From positions 86,252 to 150,251 of the forward strand of contig VXAA01000168.1 in the NCBI GenBank assembly GCA_013399115.1: a stretch of 64,000 nucleotides of DNA, written 5' to 3'. The notes beneath the pieces were generated by a model. It had not been told where the DNA came from, did not search any database, and saw only the letters and a program-made list of their open reading frames with translations. Shown piece after piece: positions 12,940-23,300 of this stretch. The position numbers and the translations under genes are program-made. This stretch comes from Anseranas semipalmata. Taxonomy: Eukaryota > Chordata > Aves > Anseriformes > Anseranatidae. The first letter of the stretch is position 1, and the number at the start of each line of letters is the position of its first letter.

Positions 12940-13100
12940 GAATTTCAATACATCATCCACTCGGTTCAGGACATTTGCATATAATTTACATTTTGGCCGA
13001 GCCCATGCATGTAAATGTAGGTCTGCATTGTTTTTCTTCTTTGAATGACTGTTTAATTAACTTTAAACTTAATTATGCAATCTGCCATCTGCCTAAATCC
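12940..13100. promoter_or_regulatory. AT-rich block with POU/homeodomain-like motifs, candidate enhancer
   Basis: This is a compact unique-looking stretch with ATTTGCAT (octamer, about 12974), an ATGCATGTAAAT segment, TTTAATTAAC and CTTAATTATGCAAT within about 130 bases, and no repeat signature. The motif density resembles vertebrate conserved non-coding enhancers. Such motifs also occur by chance in AT-rich DNA, and I have no alignment. Confidence 0.22.
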
Positions 13101-15961
13101 CTATAGTGCTGTCATGTCACCGTCCTCTTGCGCTTCTGCCATGATACTCCCTTTCCCAGAAGTTCGCCCTACTTTTAAATCATTAAGGTGATTTCAAATC
13201 TCCTTCATCCTTAGTTGTTTTTGAGGAGGACCCGCAGTCACGTTGTAGGAACTCCCTTTAGCTCTGTGTCTCAGTCCTGTTTTTTTTTGGCTTGCGGTGC
13301 AACACAGGAGTGTTGCAGAACCTTCAGTTTAGGATTATTTGAGTTTGCTTCATCAGAGAAGAAGGATCTTTTTTATTTGCTTGTGATAAGGAGAACGTGT
13401 TCTCAGACTTTCTCTCAGACCACAGATTGAACATTTGAAATACTGCCTACCAGGCTTATCTCCAGAAAGTCTCTGCTGCAATGAAACCTCACTGACCTGA
13501 TAACATATCTCAAAGTCTCGCCTTTCCACTCCTAAATCTCTAATGAATTCTTTCCCATGACATCCTCATTTCTCCCTATTGCTTTGTCTTTAATCTCAAG
13601 CCATCTACTTTATTTAACCTGTTTGCTTCAGGATACTGTACAATGCGTGGAGGTGGCTCTGGTTTGAGGCTGTCGGAGCGCTGAGCTCGCTGCGTTCCTG
13701 CTGGGAGCAGTGCTGAAGCACAGCTGCTCCGAGCACGGGCTGGAGCGGAGCTGAGCTCGTGGGGAGCGTGGTAGATGGTTTTTGGTCCTGTTTGTGTTAC
13801 TGGGCCACTAGCACAGCATTTTGCTTGAGAGATCTTCCAAGGAGTATCCTTTTTCTTCCTGGTACAGAACTCTTTCCCTGAACAGCTATGCCGACAGCTG
13901 TCTTTGTATTTTTCCTCCTAAAACAAAATAGAACAAAAAAGTACTTGGCTGTTACCATTAGTGGGACATTTAATCTCTTAAATCCACAAAATGTTTTTGA
14001 AAACATAAATAGCTGGTTACTTCTGACCTGTCTCTGACCAGTGTTTTTATTGTCATAGCTCGCATTTGAGATCTCTCCGTTGGTGTTTGTTGTTTTTGCC
14101 CGTGTGCAGTAATTTGATCCCGGATATTATAGTAGTCATGTAAGTGCTTGGAGTTTTTGAGTTAGTCACTTCTATAATATGGCACGTACTGGATGTTGTT
14201 GGTGCGTTAAAAATTAGAATTCTTTTGGAGGCTCCTTTAAGCAGCAGAATACATCAAATAGCTTTTATATTGCCTGTTTAAGCCTATGAAAGGGGGAGGT
14301 ATGGGGATCCTAGCAAAACCTCCCTGATGTTAATGCAGTTTGTACTGGCAAAGTATGCTTTTGCTAGCAGAATTTATTTGAATTTGGAGAAAGAAATGAG
14401 TAGTTGCCTGGTGCAGCCGCATCAATGCTGGGTTTGTGCTTACCTGGAGTTACCAGCCAGCAGCTGCGTCCCCCCAGCTTGTCAAAGCTGATAATTAGAT
14501 TCCCTTGGGATGGGTTGTTCATGGGCTCTGTAGGATTTGGGATTTTGGGGGTCCTAGATGTCTTTGCAAAGCCAGCAGAGTTTCTGTAGGCTGAACTTTC
14601 ATACTGAGATTGTTAATATGCCCGGTTACACATCAGCTTCCATAGTGAAGTAAAGTTGCAGGCAGAACTTCTTGGTGGGTGGTGGAAAGTATTCATTTGC
14701 TAAAAGACCCAATTTGAAGGCTTCTAAAATTTGTTTTACAAACTTTGCCAGGAGTTGAAGGGCCAGCTTGAATTTGGCAATCTGTGATACGATGCTTCAG
14801 GCTGTTGCATGTTTGGACTCTAATTCCTGGAGTCCCTAGTAAGGATGAGACGGAACATGCTTTATTTAACTTCGCCTGGCTGAAGCGGGAGTGCAGGGCT
14901 AGCAGGGGCTGGCATTGGAGTAGTTCTCCTTGCCTTTAGTGGGTTAATCCCCGTGTTTGGGGTGGGCAACGTTGGGTGACCATGGGGAGCTGCCATGCCT
15001 TCTGGCTTATGGGTGTATCCGCAGAGTGGTTTAGTAAGTACATAACTGGGCTCTCTTGAAGAATTAAATGCCAGGGAACCTCTTGGAAGGTTTGAAGGAA
15101 ATTGGCTTAAGTCATCCAAATGTGTCAGCTCTGAAGTGAAACACTGTAGGAATATGGACAAATATTTAGTAACCATGTGTTGAGAGCTTCTCATTAACTG
15201 ATAACAAATGGTTCTATTGCATGTTATCAGTTCTGGGATACGCTTCTGTTTCTTTTCATGCTTATACAAACTGGATAAGCGGGGGTATATGAAAGATTCC
15301 TTTGCGTGTGTAGGTCATGATCTAACTGGGAAGCAATGGAAAATCCGCTCAGCAACAGCAGAGCTAGCAGAAGCATTGATGCCCAGCCGTGGGCTGATAA
15401 TGGTACGTAGTAGATGGAAGTATTTAGTGCTGAAAAAGTTCATAATAATGGGGGATACAGTTCCCTTCAACATCATTTCTCTTTTTTAAAGGAAAGGAAC
15501 CATTAGGCATGGAGGTGGCTGTCAGCGGGGTGGGATTCCCAAACTCGCAGGGCAATTTCCAGCTAGCGGGTTGGATGTAAACCATGTGGGTGGTGACAGA
15601 GCTGGAAGTTCAGTGGGAAAAATGCCGAGTGATCAAGTAGATGTTCTTTGACAGGAATGGGAACACTATACTGAGGTGACCGTATGTTGGAATGTACTTT
15701 GGTCTTTCAAGTAAAACTGTTTGATGCTGGATCCTGGATGAGCTGCATCCAAGGGGTCATGTGTGTGCTAATGAACATTCAGTAAGAAATACTTTCCTTC
15801 TCTGCTGGTAGTAATCAAATAGCTTGCCACATGTTAACAGGCAATTGGAAACACTTTATTTTTGGCAGATCAAATTTAGGATCTCGGTCCTTTCTTATAT
15901 AAAGTAATATGCAAATTTTAGTATGAAAATTAAAGGCTCTCTGGCCTTGCTAAGTTCATGT

Positions 15962-16003
15962 TTAGTTGAACGTATTAGTTGATTTAGTTGACCATCTAGT
16001 TGA
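15962..16003. repeat. Cluster of four (T/C)TAGTTGA repeats
   Basis: The 8-mer TTAGTTGA occurs at 15962, 15975 and 15984. A CTAGTTGA variant follows at 15996. The spacing is 13, 9 and 12 bases. The copies are imperfectly spaced, so this is a motif cluster or an eroded minisatellite of about 9-13 bp. The surrounding DNA is AT-rich and unique. Confidence 0.6.
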
Positions 16004-17970
16004 TCGACTGACTAGTAGAGGTAAAATAATTAAAAGCAGTAATTTCCTAAACCTAAATTATAGTGATTTTGTGTGAATTATGTCAAAATAAGCTGAATTA
16101 AAACATCTAACCTCCTCTTTTACTGTAAGGCAGATCAGATTATTCTGGGAAGCTGCCTGCATGCGTTTTTTCCCCCAAGATAAGATTAATAGATAGGCTG
16201 GAAGATCAAAAAGCGCCGTTGCGCGACATCGCTGTTGCTGTGCCGAAGCTGAGGTGTGAGAGCGGGATTCCAGCTCGGGCTCCAGCAGCGTCCTCGCGGC
16301 AGAGCTCAGCCCCCCGGTGCCGCATCAGAGTACAAGTGAGTCGCTGACCGTGGCCCGTTCTTAAGGCCACACGCTTTTCATGCCACCATGAAGGTGGGAG
16401 CTGTGTGTTTGCTTCCCAGAGTGCTTCCCCTTGGCCAGCTTTAGGTGCGTCCCTGCTCTGCGTGTGGAGTTGCTGGCTCGTTCTGTTTAGGTGTTCCTCT
16501 GCCACCACGTAGGGAGCCTCCGTGCCTCATGTAGGTGGCCGGGTTGTTTTGGCCTGAGTCTCCCTCCAGAGGACTTCAGGTAAAGAACAGTCAACCACCT
16601 TTCCTCAAATTGTTGCTGCTGTTATTTCCTGCTGAAAACATCACGGCATCTAGAAGTCCCAGGGACTGCATCCACAGACAGCAGCATCCGTGCAGCCAGA
16701 TGCACATACCCAAGCGAGTTGTATTTGAGTTGCAGATATGTCTGTGTCTTGCGTGCGTTAGCATTGCTCTGCTCTCGGGCTTGAGTGGTTCTGCACGTGC
16801 ATATGTTTGGTGCCTTGTGGGTGCTTCAAGGCCCCGGTTAGGACCCATCAACCACCCTCAGCTCCCAGCCACTGCACTGTACTCTCCCTTCTACTGAAGT
16901 TCTTCTTAATTTTTTATGGTATTTATTTACTTATTTATGAAGTCATCAAATATTTTAATGCCTAGAATGTGTTACTACCTTGTGTGAAATCTACGCGTTG
17001 CTCCTTGTCCTAAACAATTTTGTTATCTTAAAAATTGCACAACTGTAACAACACAGAACAAGTAAGACTCCTGCCACACCTGCTGTTGGAACAGAGTTTA
17101 ACTAATTTCATGATTGCAGTTATTTCAGAAAGGAGAGTCTCAATATATCCCATGCTATCTGCAGAGTTTTGTCAAGTTACAGTTTGCTTTGTAGACTGAT
17201 GTCTATTTGTCCATCAGAATATTAATGCTGGTCAGCAGGGACAGCAGGAAAGCTTATCGTGAGAAATATTTCTAACTTCCAGTTTTAAGGGACAGGTGTA
17301 TAAAAGAGGCAAATATTGAGTCTAGTTGAAACAGATGGCAACCTGTGGTTTTCTCTTTCCTCTTTAAAAAGAGAAACACAAGAAATTACACTCATGTGGA
17401 ATCAGACGTGTTCCAGTTGAACGCTAATTGTGACAGTTGTCTGTGGCTTTATAAAAGGGGTGTTTTTGTGTAGCTGTAAATGTCAAGGCCAACACAGTCA
17501 AATATTTATCCAAAGTGGCTGTGTGTAAACTGGCTTGCAAGGCAGCTATGTTGAAGCACAATTTGTTCATTTGAGTAAATTTTTTCTCTGAACTTGTGGC
17601 CAAGTCTGAGTGGATGAAAAAGACCGCTGAAGAGCAAACCAAAGGCTTAAGTGTTGGAAGTGTGCGAGTGCATGTGATGTCCACCTTTTGGCACGGAAAG
17701 GTGCCTCCCCGTGTTTTGCTGTTGTGCATTACTTTTGACAGTAGTGGCCCAGGACTTTGAGATGACAGCCACTGCGAGTGCTGGGGCAGCTCTGCTCTAC
17801 AAGGGCTAGCTCTGGCTCTCAACTCGCTTCCAGACTTGCTAGACACTTCTGTTCTTTTTCCTGCGTTTTAATTTTCTGCCCTTTTTTAGCTCCTCCTTAA
17901 TTACATGTTAAGATTTAGCCTTTTTTATCCCAAGTTCTTTAATTCATAGTAGTGTTTTCTGTGACTTGCT

Positions 17971-18235
17971 GTCATAGAAACGAGGGCTTGAGGGGACCTT
18001 AAGAGCTCATGTAATCCATTGCAGTACCTCAAGGAAAAAGCTGCTCTTTTAGACCACTCTGACAGACATCTGTCTCGCCTATTTTTAAGAACCTCCAACG
18101 AGGCAGGTTGCATGACCTCTCTGGGTGATCAGCCTCGCTTTTTTCTTAGTTTTCCTAAGATCCCACTTCCCGTTCTCTTGTTGCCGCTCAGGTAGGATTC
18201 CTTCATGCAAATGTCTCTGAAAAACTTCTCCAGAG
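17971..18235 (-). mobile_element. Old CR1/L3-like LINE 3' end, minus strand
   Basis: Read on the plus strand, it follows the reverse complement of a CR1/L3 3' region. It begins 'TCATAGAAACGAGGGCTTGA' and continues 'GGGGACCTTAAGAGCTCATGTAATCCA', corresponding to the CR1 hallmark 'ggaccttaaagatcatctagtcca'. Further right is 'TTTTTAAGAACCTCCAACGA', then 'CATGACCTCTCTGGG' and a TTTTCCTAAGATC block, in the usual order. It is heavily diverged and non-coding. The right boundary is uncertain. Confidence 0.72.
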
Positions 18236-18330
18236 CCAACGGTGTTGCCAATTCAAATGTTCTTCTGCTCAGATCTCTCTAGCCCATACTTTTATTTGAA
18301 GTTTGTTATTGAACTTAATCTCTTGACCCT

Positions 18331-18367
18331 TAGGGCATTTGCAAATCAGCTAGGCATTTGCAAATCA
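18331..18367. repeat. Tandem duplication carrying ATTTGCAAAT twice
   Basis: The unit TAGG(G)CATTTGCAAATCA occurs at 18331-18348 and again at 18351-18367. Each copy contains the palindrome ATTTGCAAAT, close to the POU octamer ATTTGCAT. Two near-identical octamer-like sites 19-20 bp apart put both on nearly the same helical face. Function is not shown. Confidence 0.75.
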
Positions 18368-18894
18368 AGTCGTTTTAGTTCCGTATAATGGGGTCTATAC
18401 AGGTAGTATTGCCTCTTTTGCATCTGTTGTGCTCTTGGTGTGTGTCAGCTGCAGCCTCCCTCAGTCTCCTCTGTGAGTGTGTGCGGGGAGCAGGAAATGG
18501 TTGATCGTGTAGACAGAAGCCAAACTACGTTGCCCTTATCTTTATCTTAACACGGAGGCTCGCTCTTCGTTTCAGCGTCCCATTTGAAGATACTGCTGTG
18601 GCATTTGATCTTTTCCTGGGCTGGTCTGAGCCAGCACCACAAATTGTCCCACTGGTTGTCTTGGTCTCTCCTCTCTTGAATTAGGGGGATCCCTCCCTCT
18701 TCCCGCTGATTTGCCTGTTATATGTGGAAGTTGTTTTGTCTGTGACTGGGTAAAGTAGCAGATTTTTTTTTTATTGTACTGTATATTTAAGCTCTCTGCT
18801 GAAGTAGAGTTTTTTTTACCCTTTTTTCCCACTGCTTCAGTTTAATTCCATAAAGCAATTTCCAATTTAGTTTGTGAAGGATACCGTACATTTT

Positions 18895-18920
18895 AAAAAA
18901 TAATAATAATAATAAAAAAA
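18895..18920. repeat. A-rich/AAT simple repeat
   Basis: A run of A followed by about six AAT units and a further A run. It is an ordinary low-complexity microsatellite. Confidence 0.9.
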
Positions 18921-19774
18921 TTGCCTTGTAACTTGGATAGCCCCTTAGCAAATAAGTTGGCATTGCACGTTTTCTGACTTGCAGGTACAAGCTTGGACCC
19001 AGGGAGCGTAGCCAGGAGGGGCTGGAAGGCAAAGCTGTGATGACATGTTCAGTATCCAGGTGGAGGGCCAAGAGGGCAGCTGCACGGCGCTGGGTTGCAT
19101 TCCAATGTGCTGATCCGTGGAACAGCGTTGGCATACGCTTTGGAAGCTGCTGCTTGCTCTCCTGGCTGTAGGGAAGGGTCTGAGGTGATGGCAGGGAAGG
19201 AAGGGGTGAGTCTTTGCAGAATATTTTCGTATGATCGTGGCCTATTCTGAGCAGGCTGGGCATTTGGAGCCTTGGCATTTCTTTGCAGTGTCATTGTGTA
19301 CAATGCTGCCTCTGGTAGCTCAAAAGTTAATTAGTCCAGGGTGGGTTGTTGTGATTTTTTTTTCCTTTTTCCCTGAACTACGTAATTTTAAATGCAAGTC
19401 GCAGGGAAGTTATATTTTCTCACTATTTGGGGGCTTAATGGGGTGGAGGCAGGGGCTTTGGAAACAGTTTAACAATTTCACATTTTATATGCTCTAATGA
19501 ATTTCCCAGGATTTTGGAAGGGTTGTATCTAACTTTAATATTGTAATTTCCAGAGTTTCGTTTATGCTAAAGTAAGTTAGTGGTGGATTAAGAGGCATGA
19601 AGAGCCAACAGATTACAAATGAGCTAATGAAGACATCGTTTCTTTTGGATAAAGAGCATGACTCACAATTGTGACTTGTACTGAAGCATTGCAGACCATG
19701 AGTTTTACCAGGACCGCGAGCTGGCAATGGGTTTCTTCCCTCCCCTGTTATTTCAAACTTGTGTTTGATTTCAG

Positions 19775-19933
19775 GTGCAGAAAAGAGAGGGTTTGCAAGG
19801 ACCAGAAACAACTCTGAATCTACAAGAGCTCCACAGAACTTCAATAGGAAGAGACAACTCTCAGAGTCGCAGACAGAAACAATGAGCAATTCAGACAGCA
19901 GAATAAATCCTAGACAACTGGGAACTCCCAGAG
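19775..19933 (+). CDS. DIS3L2: DIS3L2 exon with canonical start codon
   Basis: Acceptor GATTTCAG ends at 19774; donor AGAG/GTATTA is at 19933/19934. The 159-bp exon keeps phase 1 at both ends. The ATG at 19882 (A at -3) begins 18 residues, MSNSDSRINPRQLGTPRG, that align without gaps to the start of human DIS3L2 (ending in the same LGTPRG). This makes 19882 the conserved start. The 105 bases before it are also open in the same frame (AEKRGFARTRNNSESTRAPQ and on to QTET), rich in Arg, Ser and Asn, and they connect in phase to the exon at 1739-2435. In the mammalian arrangement this part would be 5' UTR. Whether translation begins at 1739, at 19882 or at both is open. The protein part is unstructured tail before the first cold-shock domain. 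Confidence 0.92.
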
Positions 19934-20223
19934 GTATTAAAGCAGAGTGCGTACATGCTTCAGGAATAAGCTGTCTTGAAGCATGTCCTAAGTACTATTA
20001 AAAGATGGGCTGGGGTGAATGCTCTTAACTCTAAAATGAGCTGTAAAAGACTTAATTATTTGTAAAATATCATTCCAGGATTTTCAGTACTCTGAAGTCG
20101 GGTGCCAGTATTTCTAGGCAAACCCTTCTCAAAAGTTTGAGTACAGAGCCTTTGTACAGCTGCTATTAAGATACATAGACAAGTTTGGTGGGCAAGATAA
20201 CATTTACAATTTTCTGTTTGCAG
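19934..20223 (+). other. DIS3L2: Short intron (290 bp) of DIS3L2
   Basis: It begins GTATTA and ends TTTTCTGTTTGCAG. It splits a Gly codon (phase 1). Nothing else was recognised inside. Confidence 0.9.
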
Positions 20224-20366
20224 GAGGATCCTATGCTGCTGTCCCAACATCAGGCGATAGAAAGAATCGAAATAAACCTACTCGAGGGAGGAAGAAGAGT
20301 ATATTTGAAGCCTACATGTCAAAGGAGGATGTTTCAGCAGGACTGAAAAAGGGAGAGCTAATTCAG
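20224..20366 (+). CDS. DIS3L2: DIS3L2 exon, N-tail and start of cold-shock domain 1
   Basis: Acceptor GTTTGCAG ends at 20223; donor ATTCAG/GTGCCT is at 20366/20367. The exon is 143 bp, entering in phase 1 and leaving in phase 0. The translation runs from [20 protein letters not shown] to [20 protein letters not shown] and ends GLKKGELIQ. It matches the human segment [20 protein letters not shown] almost residue for residue. The KKSIFE...YMSKEDV block is a signature at the entry to the first cold-shock domain and is shared with other DIS3-family members. The [15 protein letters not shown] stretch is strongly basic and fits an RNA-contacting tail. The preceding segment aligns loosely with mammals, as expected for a linker. 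Confidence 0.96.
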
Positions 20367-23300
20367 GTGCCTGGAACATAGAATGACCACGCTCATGTGA
20401 TAAGTCTGTGGTAATCACAGACAGTTGTTGGAAGTCAATGTCAGTTAATTGCATGACACGGAATTGGTATACCACTTGTAGATGCTTTCTCTGGAGGTTC
20501 TAGAAATGGAACGAGACTTCTTATGTCCAGCTACAGTACAGTTTTTGGTTTGATTGCATATTCCGCAAAATTCTTGATCCACAGTCTCGATGAATTGCAG
20601 GGCTGGATGGCCTGCTAGCCACAATAGTGGTTATTGTGGAGACTTTGTTACTTTTACTAACAGTCAAAAACATAGCAGGTGCTGTCAGCCTCTGTCTTTG
20701 TCAGTGTAAGTGAAAATGAATGCCCTTAGCAAGATACTTGTTGCTGAAATTCCTCACAAAGACAGTTGTTAGTCCTCAGCAATGAGGTGCAGATGCATTC
20801 TCTTCCAGATGTACTCTTCGCTTTTCAATCCGTTTCTATCAACTCTTCCCAGAAGTCTCCCTCCCACACACACACAAAAAAAGGGAGAGATGCAGGTAAT
20901 GTTGTGGTCCCCTAGGTCTCATAGGGCTGTGCCTACCAGGGCATTACAGTAAAGTGTTATAAACTGTGATACAATTGGCTAAATTAATATCAAATGGCTA
21001 GCTGGCAATCCTAAACCTTTGTACTTGCATAATTTTCTTTGCGTGCCCCTAAGGTCATAGGGCTGACCCTACCTCTGATGACAGCGTGGTTTACTGATGT
21101 GAGGCACAGATAGTAGATGGAGCAGAAGAGCCCATCATGGTATAAAAATCAGTTGACTGTGTGCTTTTGGTTATTTACTTTGAATAGCCAGCATGTTCTC
21201 ATTTTGCAGATTCTATGCCCATCAAAGATTGGACTTGCTGCTTCCATTTGGAGCAACAAAATTGGAGCCATAATTAGGCAGCAATTCTTCTCCCAATATC
21301 TAGCAAAATGTGGGGTTAGACCTGCCATTTGTGTGGGTAGCTGGATCGCAGAAGGAGTTTTGCATAAAAGCAGGCAGGGCTGAGGTTCAATGAGGTGTAG
21401 GAGAAGAGCAGAGTCTCCTACAGCAGCAGCTGTAATATAGTCCTCATCATGGTGTAATGCTCAAAACCCACCCAGCACCCCAGCAAGGTCAGATTGGCTG
21501 GGGAAAAGGCAGGTGGAAGTCAGCAAGGGCATGACAGTCGCTCATGCTGAGGCACCATTTACCCAAACACCCACTGGTGCATTGCTGTTTAATTTGTGTT
21601 GTAACGCTGGTGAGGTTGTGATATTTCCATCAGTACATCAAAGCTGCAAACGGCATCACCCGCCTTTTTCTCTGATTTCTTATTGTAATTGTATAGTAAT
21701 TCCTGTATAATGATATAACTTCTGTTGTAAGATGAGGATTCCATATTTAAACCTCCTGAATACCAATCTGATCAACTCTTAGCTTCCAGAAAAATGACTA
21801 CACAGCATATCCCCACTGATTATCAGCATGGCCCACTGGGCTACCCAGGCCCCAGGTCAGTGCCTTTTTAAAGAATCTCATAGGTGTCCGCACTGGGAAG
21901 CAAACGGTGAGGGAAGAAATGGGAGCCTTGAGCTGGGACTTCCCCTCATTTGATTTTAGATGGCTGCAGTGGCATATGACAGCAACTAAAGCTTTTGTCT
22001 TACCTTCAGGAGTGCTTTTGGCACCTGTTTGGTGATGCAGCCTGATAGCATTGAGTGCAGTTAGTGTGTAGACTGCTGGTGAGGTCGACTGCAGCTGCAG
22101 ATGAGGCACATCAGACTATGGCTACTACCTGAGAATCCCATTGGAATGCTAAGTCCCGGAAGACCTGTGATTGCATGCTATTTGGCAAAAGAGTCCTTAA
22201 TTCTTGTAAGTGCATAGTGTCTACTCCAGGTCATATGCTGTGTGACTGAAAGAGTCATATGTGCTTTCCTAGGCTGTAGCTGCTTTCCTTTCACCCAGTT
22301 CCATGTCTCGGGGAAGCAGCTGAGGCTGTACCATCTGGATTTAATCATTTAGGGCTGAGTGTCAGATCATGGGCATCCCAGCTCAGTATCTCTCATTTTG
22401 ACTCATCCATTGTCATGATCTCATCAAGACCATTCATCATTGCGATTTCAAACAAGATAGGTGAGATCCTGAAAGCAACTTTAGTGAATGGACAAATATT
22501 CAGCACTGCTCTGTACAGTGGCAAGAGACAGTCGTCAAATGCCTGTTGTGTTAATGCCCAAATGCAGGGCATTAGTCTGGCATGGTAGCTTGCAAAAATG
22601 CTCCACAAGAACCTGTGGAAGAGGAGGAGAAACCTACTAGTCTGAATCTGGTGGTCCCGGACAAACTTGAGTGTAAGCCGGTCAGAAGCACAGCTCTGAG
22701 CAGGGGAGTCTCCTGGAACATCCTGGAAACACTGGGTCTGGCTGGTGTGAGAACATGAGATGTCTTAAGAGAGGAGAGACCCTACTGTGAACTTTGAGGA
22801 TGCTGCTGTGCCATGGCAGTGGAGCAATGTGACTAAATGTGCCTGAAAGCCCAAACTACTGGCAGATGTGGGAGATCTCATAGATAAAACACGAGTGCCA
22901 TGAAGATTAAACAGTCCTGAATCAGGAAGAACAAAAGAGTATCTTTATGGGTGCTGATGTCTGTCCATAGTAAGTCTTAATGACTTCTGGTACCGTATCT
23001 GACATAATTCAGTTTTCAGTAAGTAACATGGAGAAGTGTGCCCTGTGGGATTCCTGGATTCATTTAATCAAGGGGGACATGTGCAAAAGTGTCTTTCCAC
23101 AAGATAGGGGATCTGAGCACAGGTGCTTAAAAGCCCATAGACTTCCCACTTTCCTGCCCATAAAGCTGTCTGCAGTGAGCAAACACAAAGTGTATCAGGT
23201 TATTGGAATCATAGAGGCCGGTCTGAAGGCAAACAAGATCGAGTAACTTCTGTGTAGTTACGTAACCGGATGGTGCTGGCCATACACAACAGATGAAGTC

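Larger units (their letters stand above)
2436..19774 (+). other. DIS3L2: Intron (about 17.3 kb) between putative extension exon and first canonical exon
   Basis: It starts with GTGAGT and ends with a pyrimidine-rich stretch and TTTCAG at 19769-19774. No coding exon was recognised inside. It contains a plus-strand CR1/L3-like LINE fossil (about 9940-10440), an assembly gap (12239-12285), an AT-rich block with homeodomain/POU-like motifs (about 12940-13100), a cluster of TTAGTTGA repeats (15962-16003), a minus-strand CR1/L3-like fossil (17971-18235), a duplicated octamer-like sequence (18331-18367) and an AAT repeat (18895-18920). If the short mammalian-type isoform exists in this bird, its own first exon and promoter could lie here. 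I could not locate one. Confidence 0.6.

Noticed and set aside
18787..19278. 163-codon open frame on the minus strand
   Set aside because: It covers a simple AAT/A repeat and low-complexity Leu/Lys-rich sequence. No family resemblance.
22393..22608. Minus-strand open frame in a stretch that looks transposon-derived
   Set aside because: I could not match it to a transposase or reverse transcriptase, so no element is claimed.
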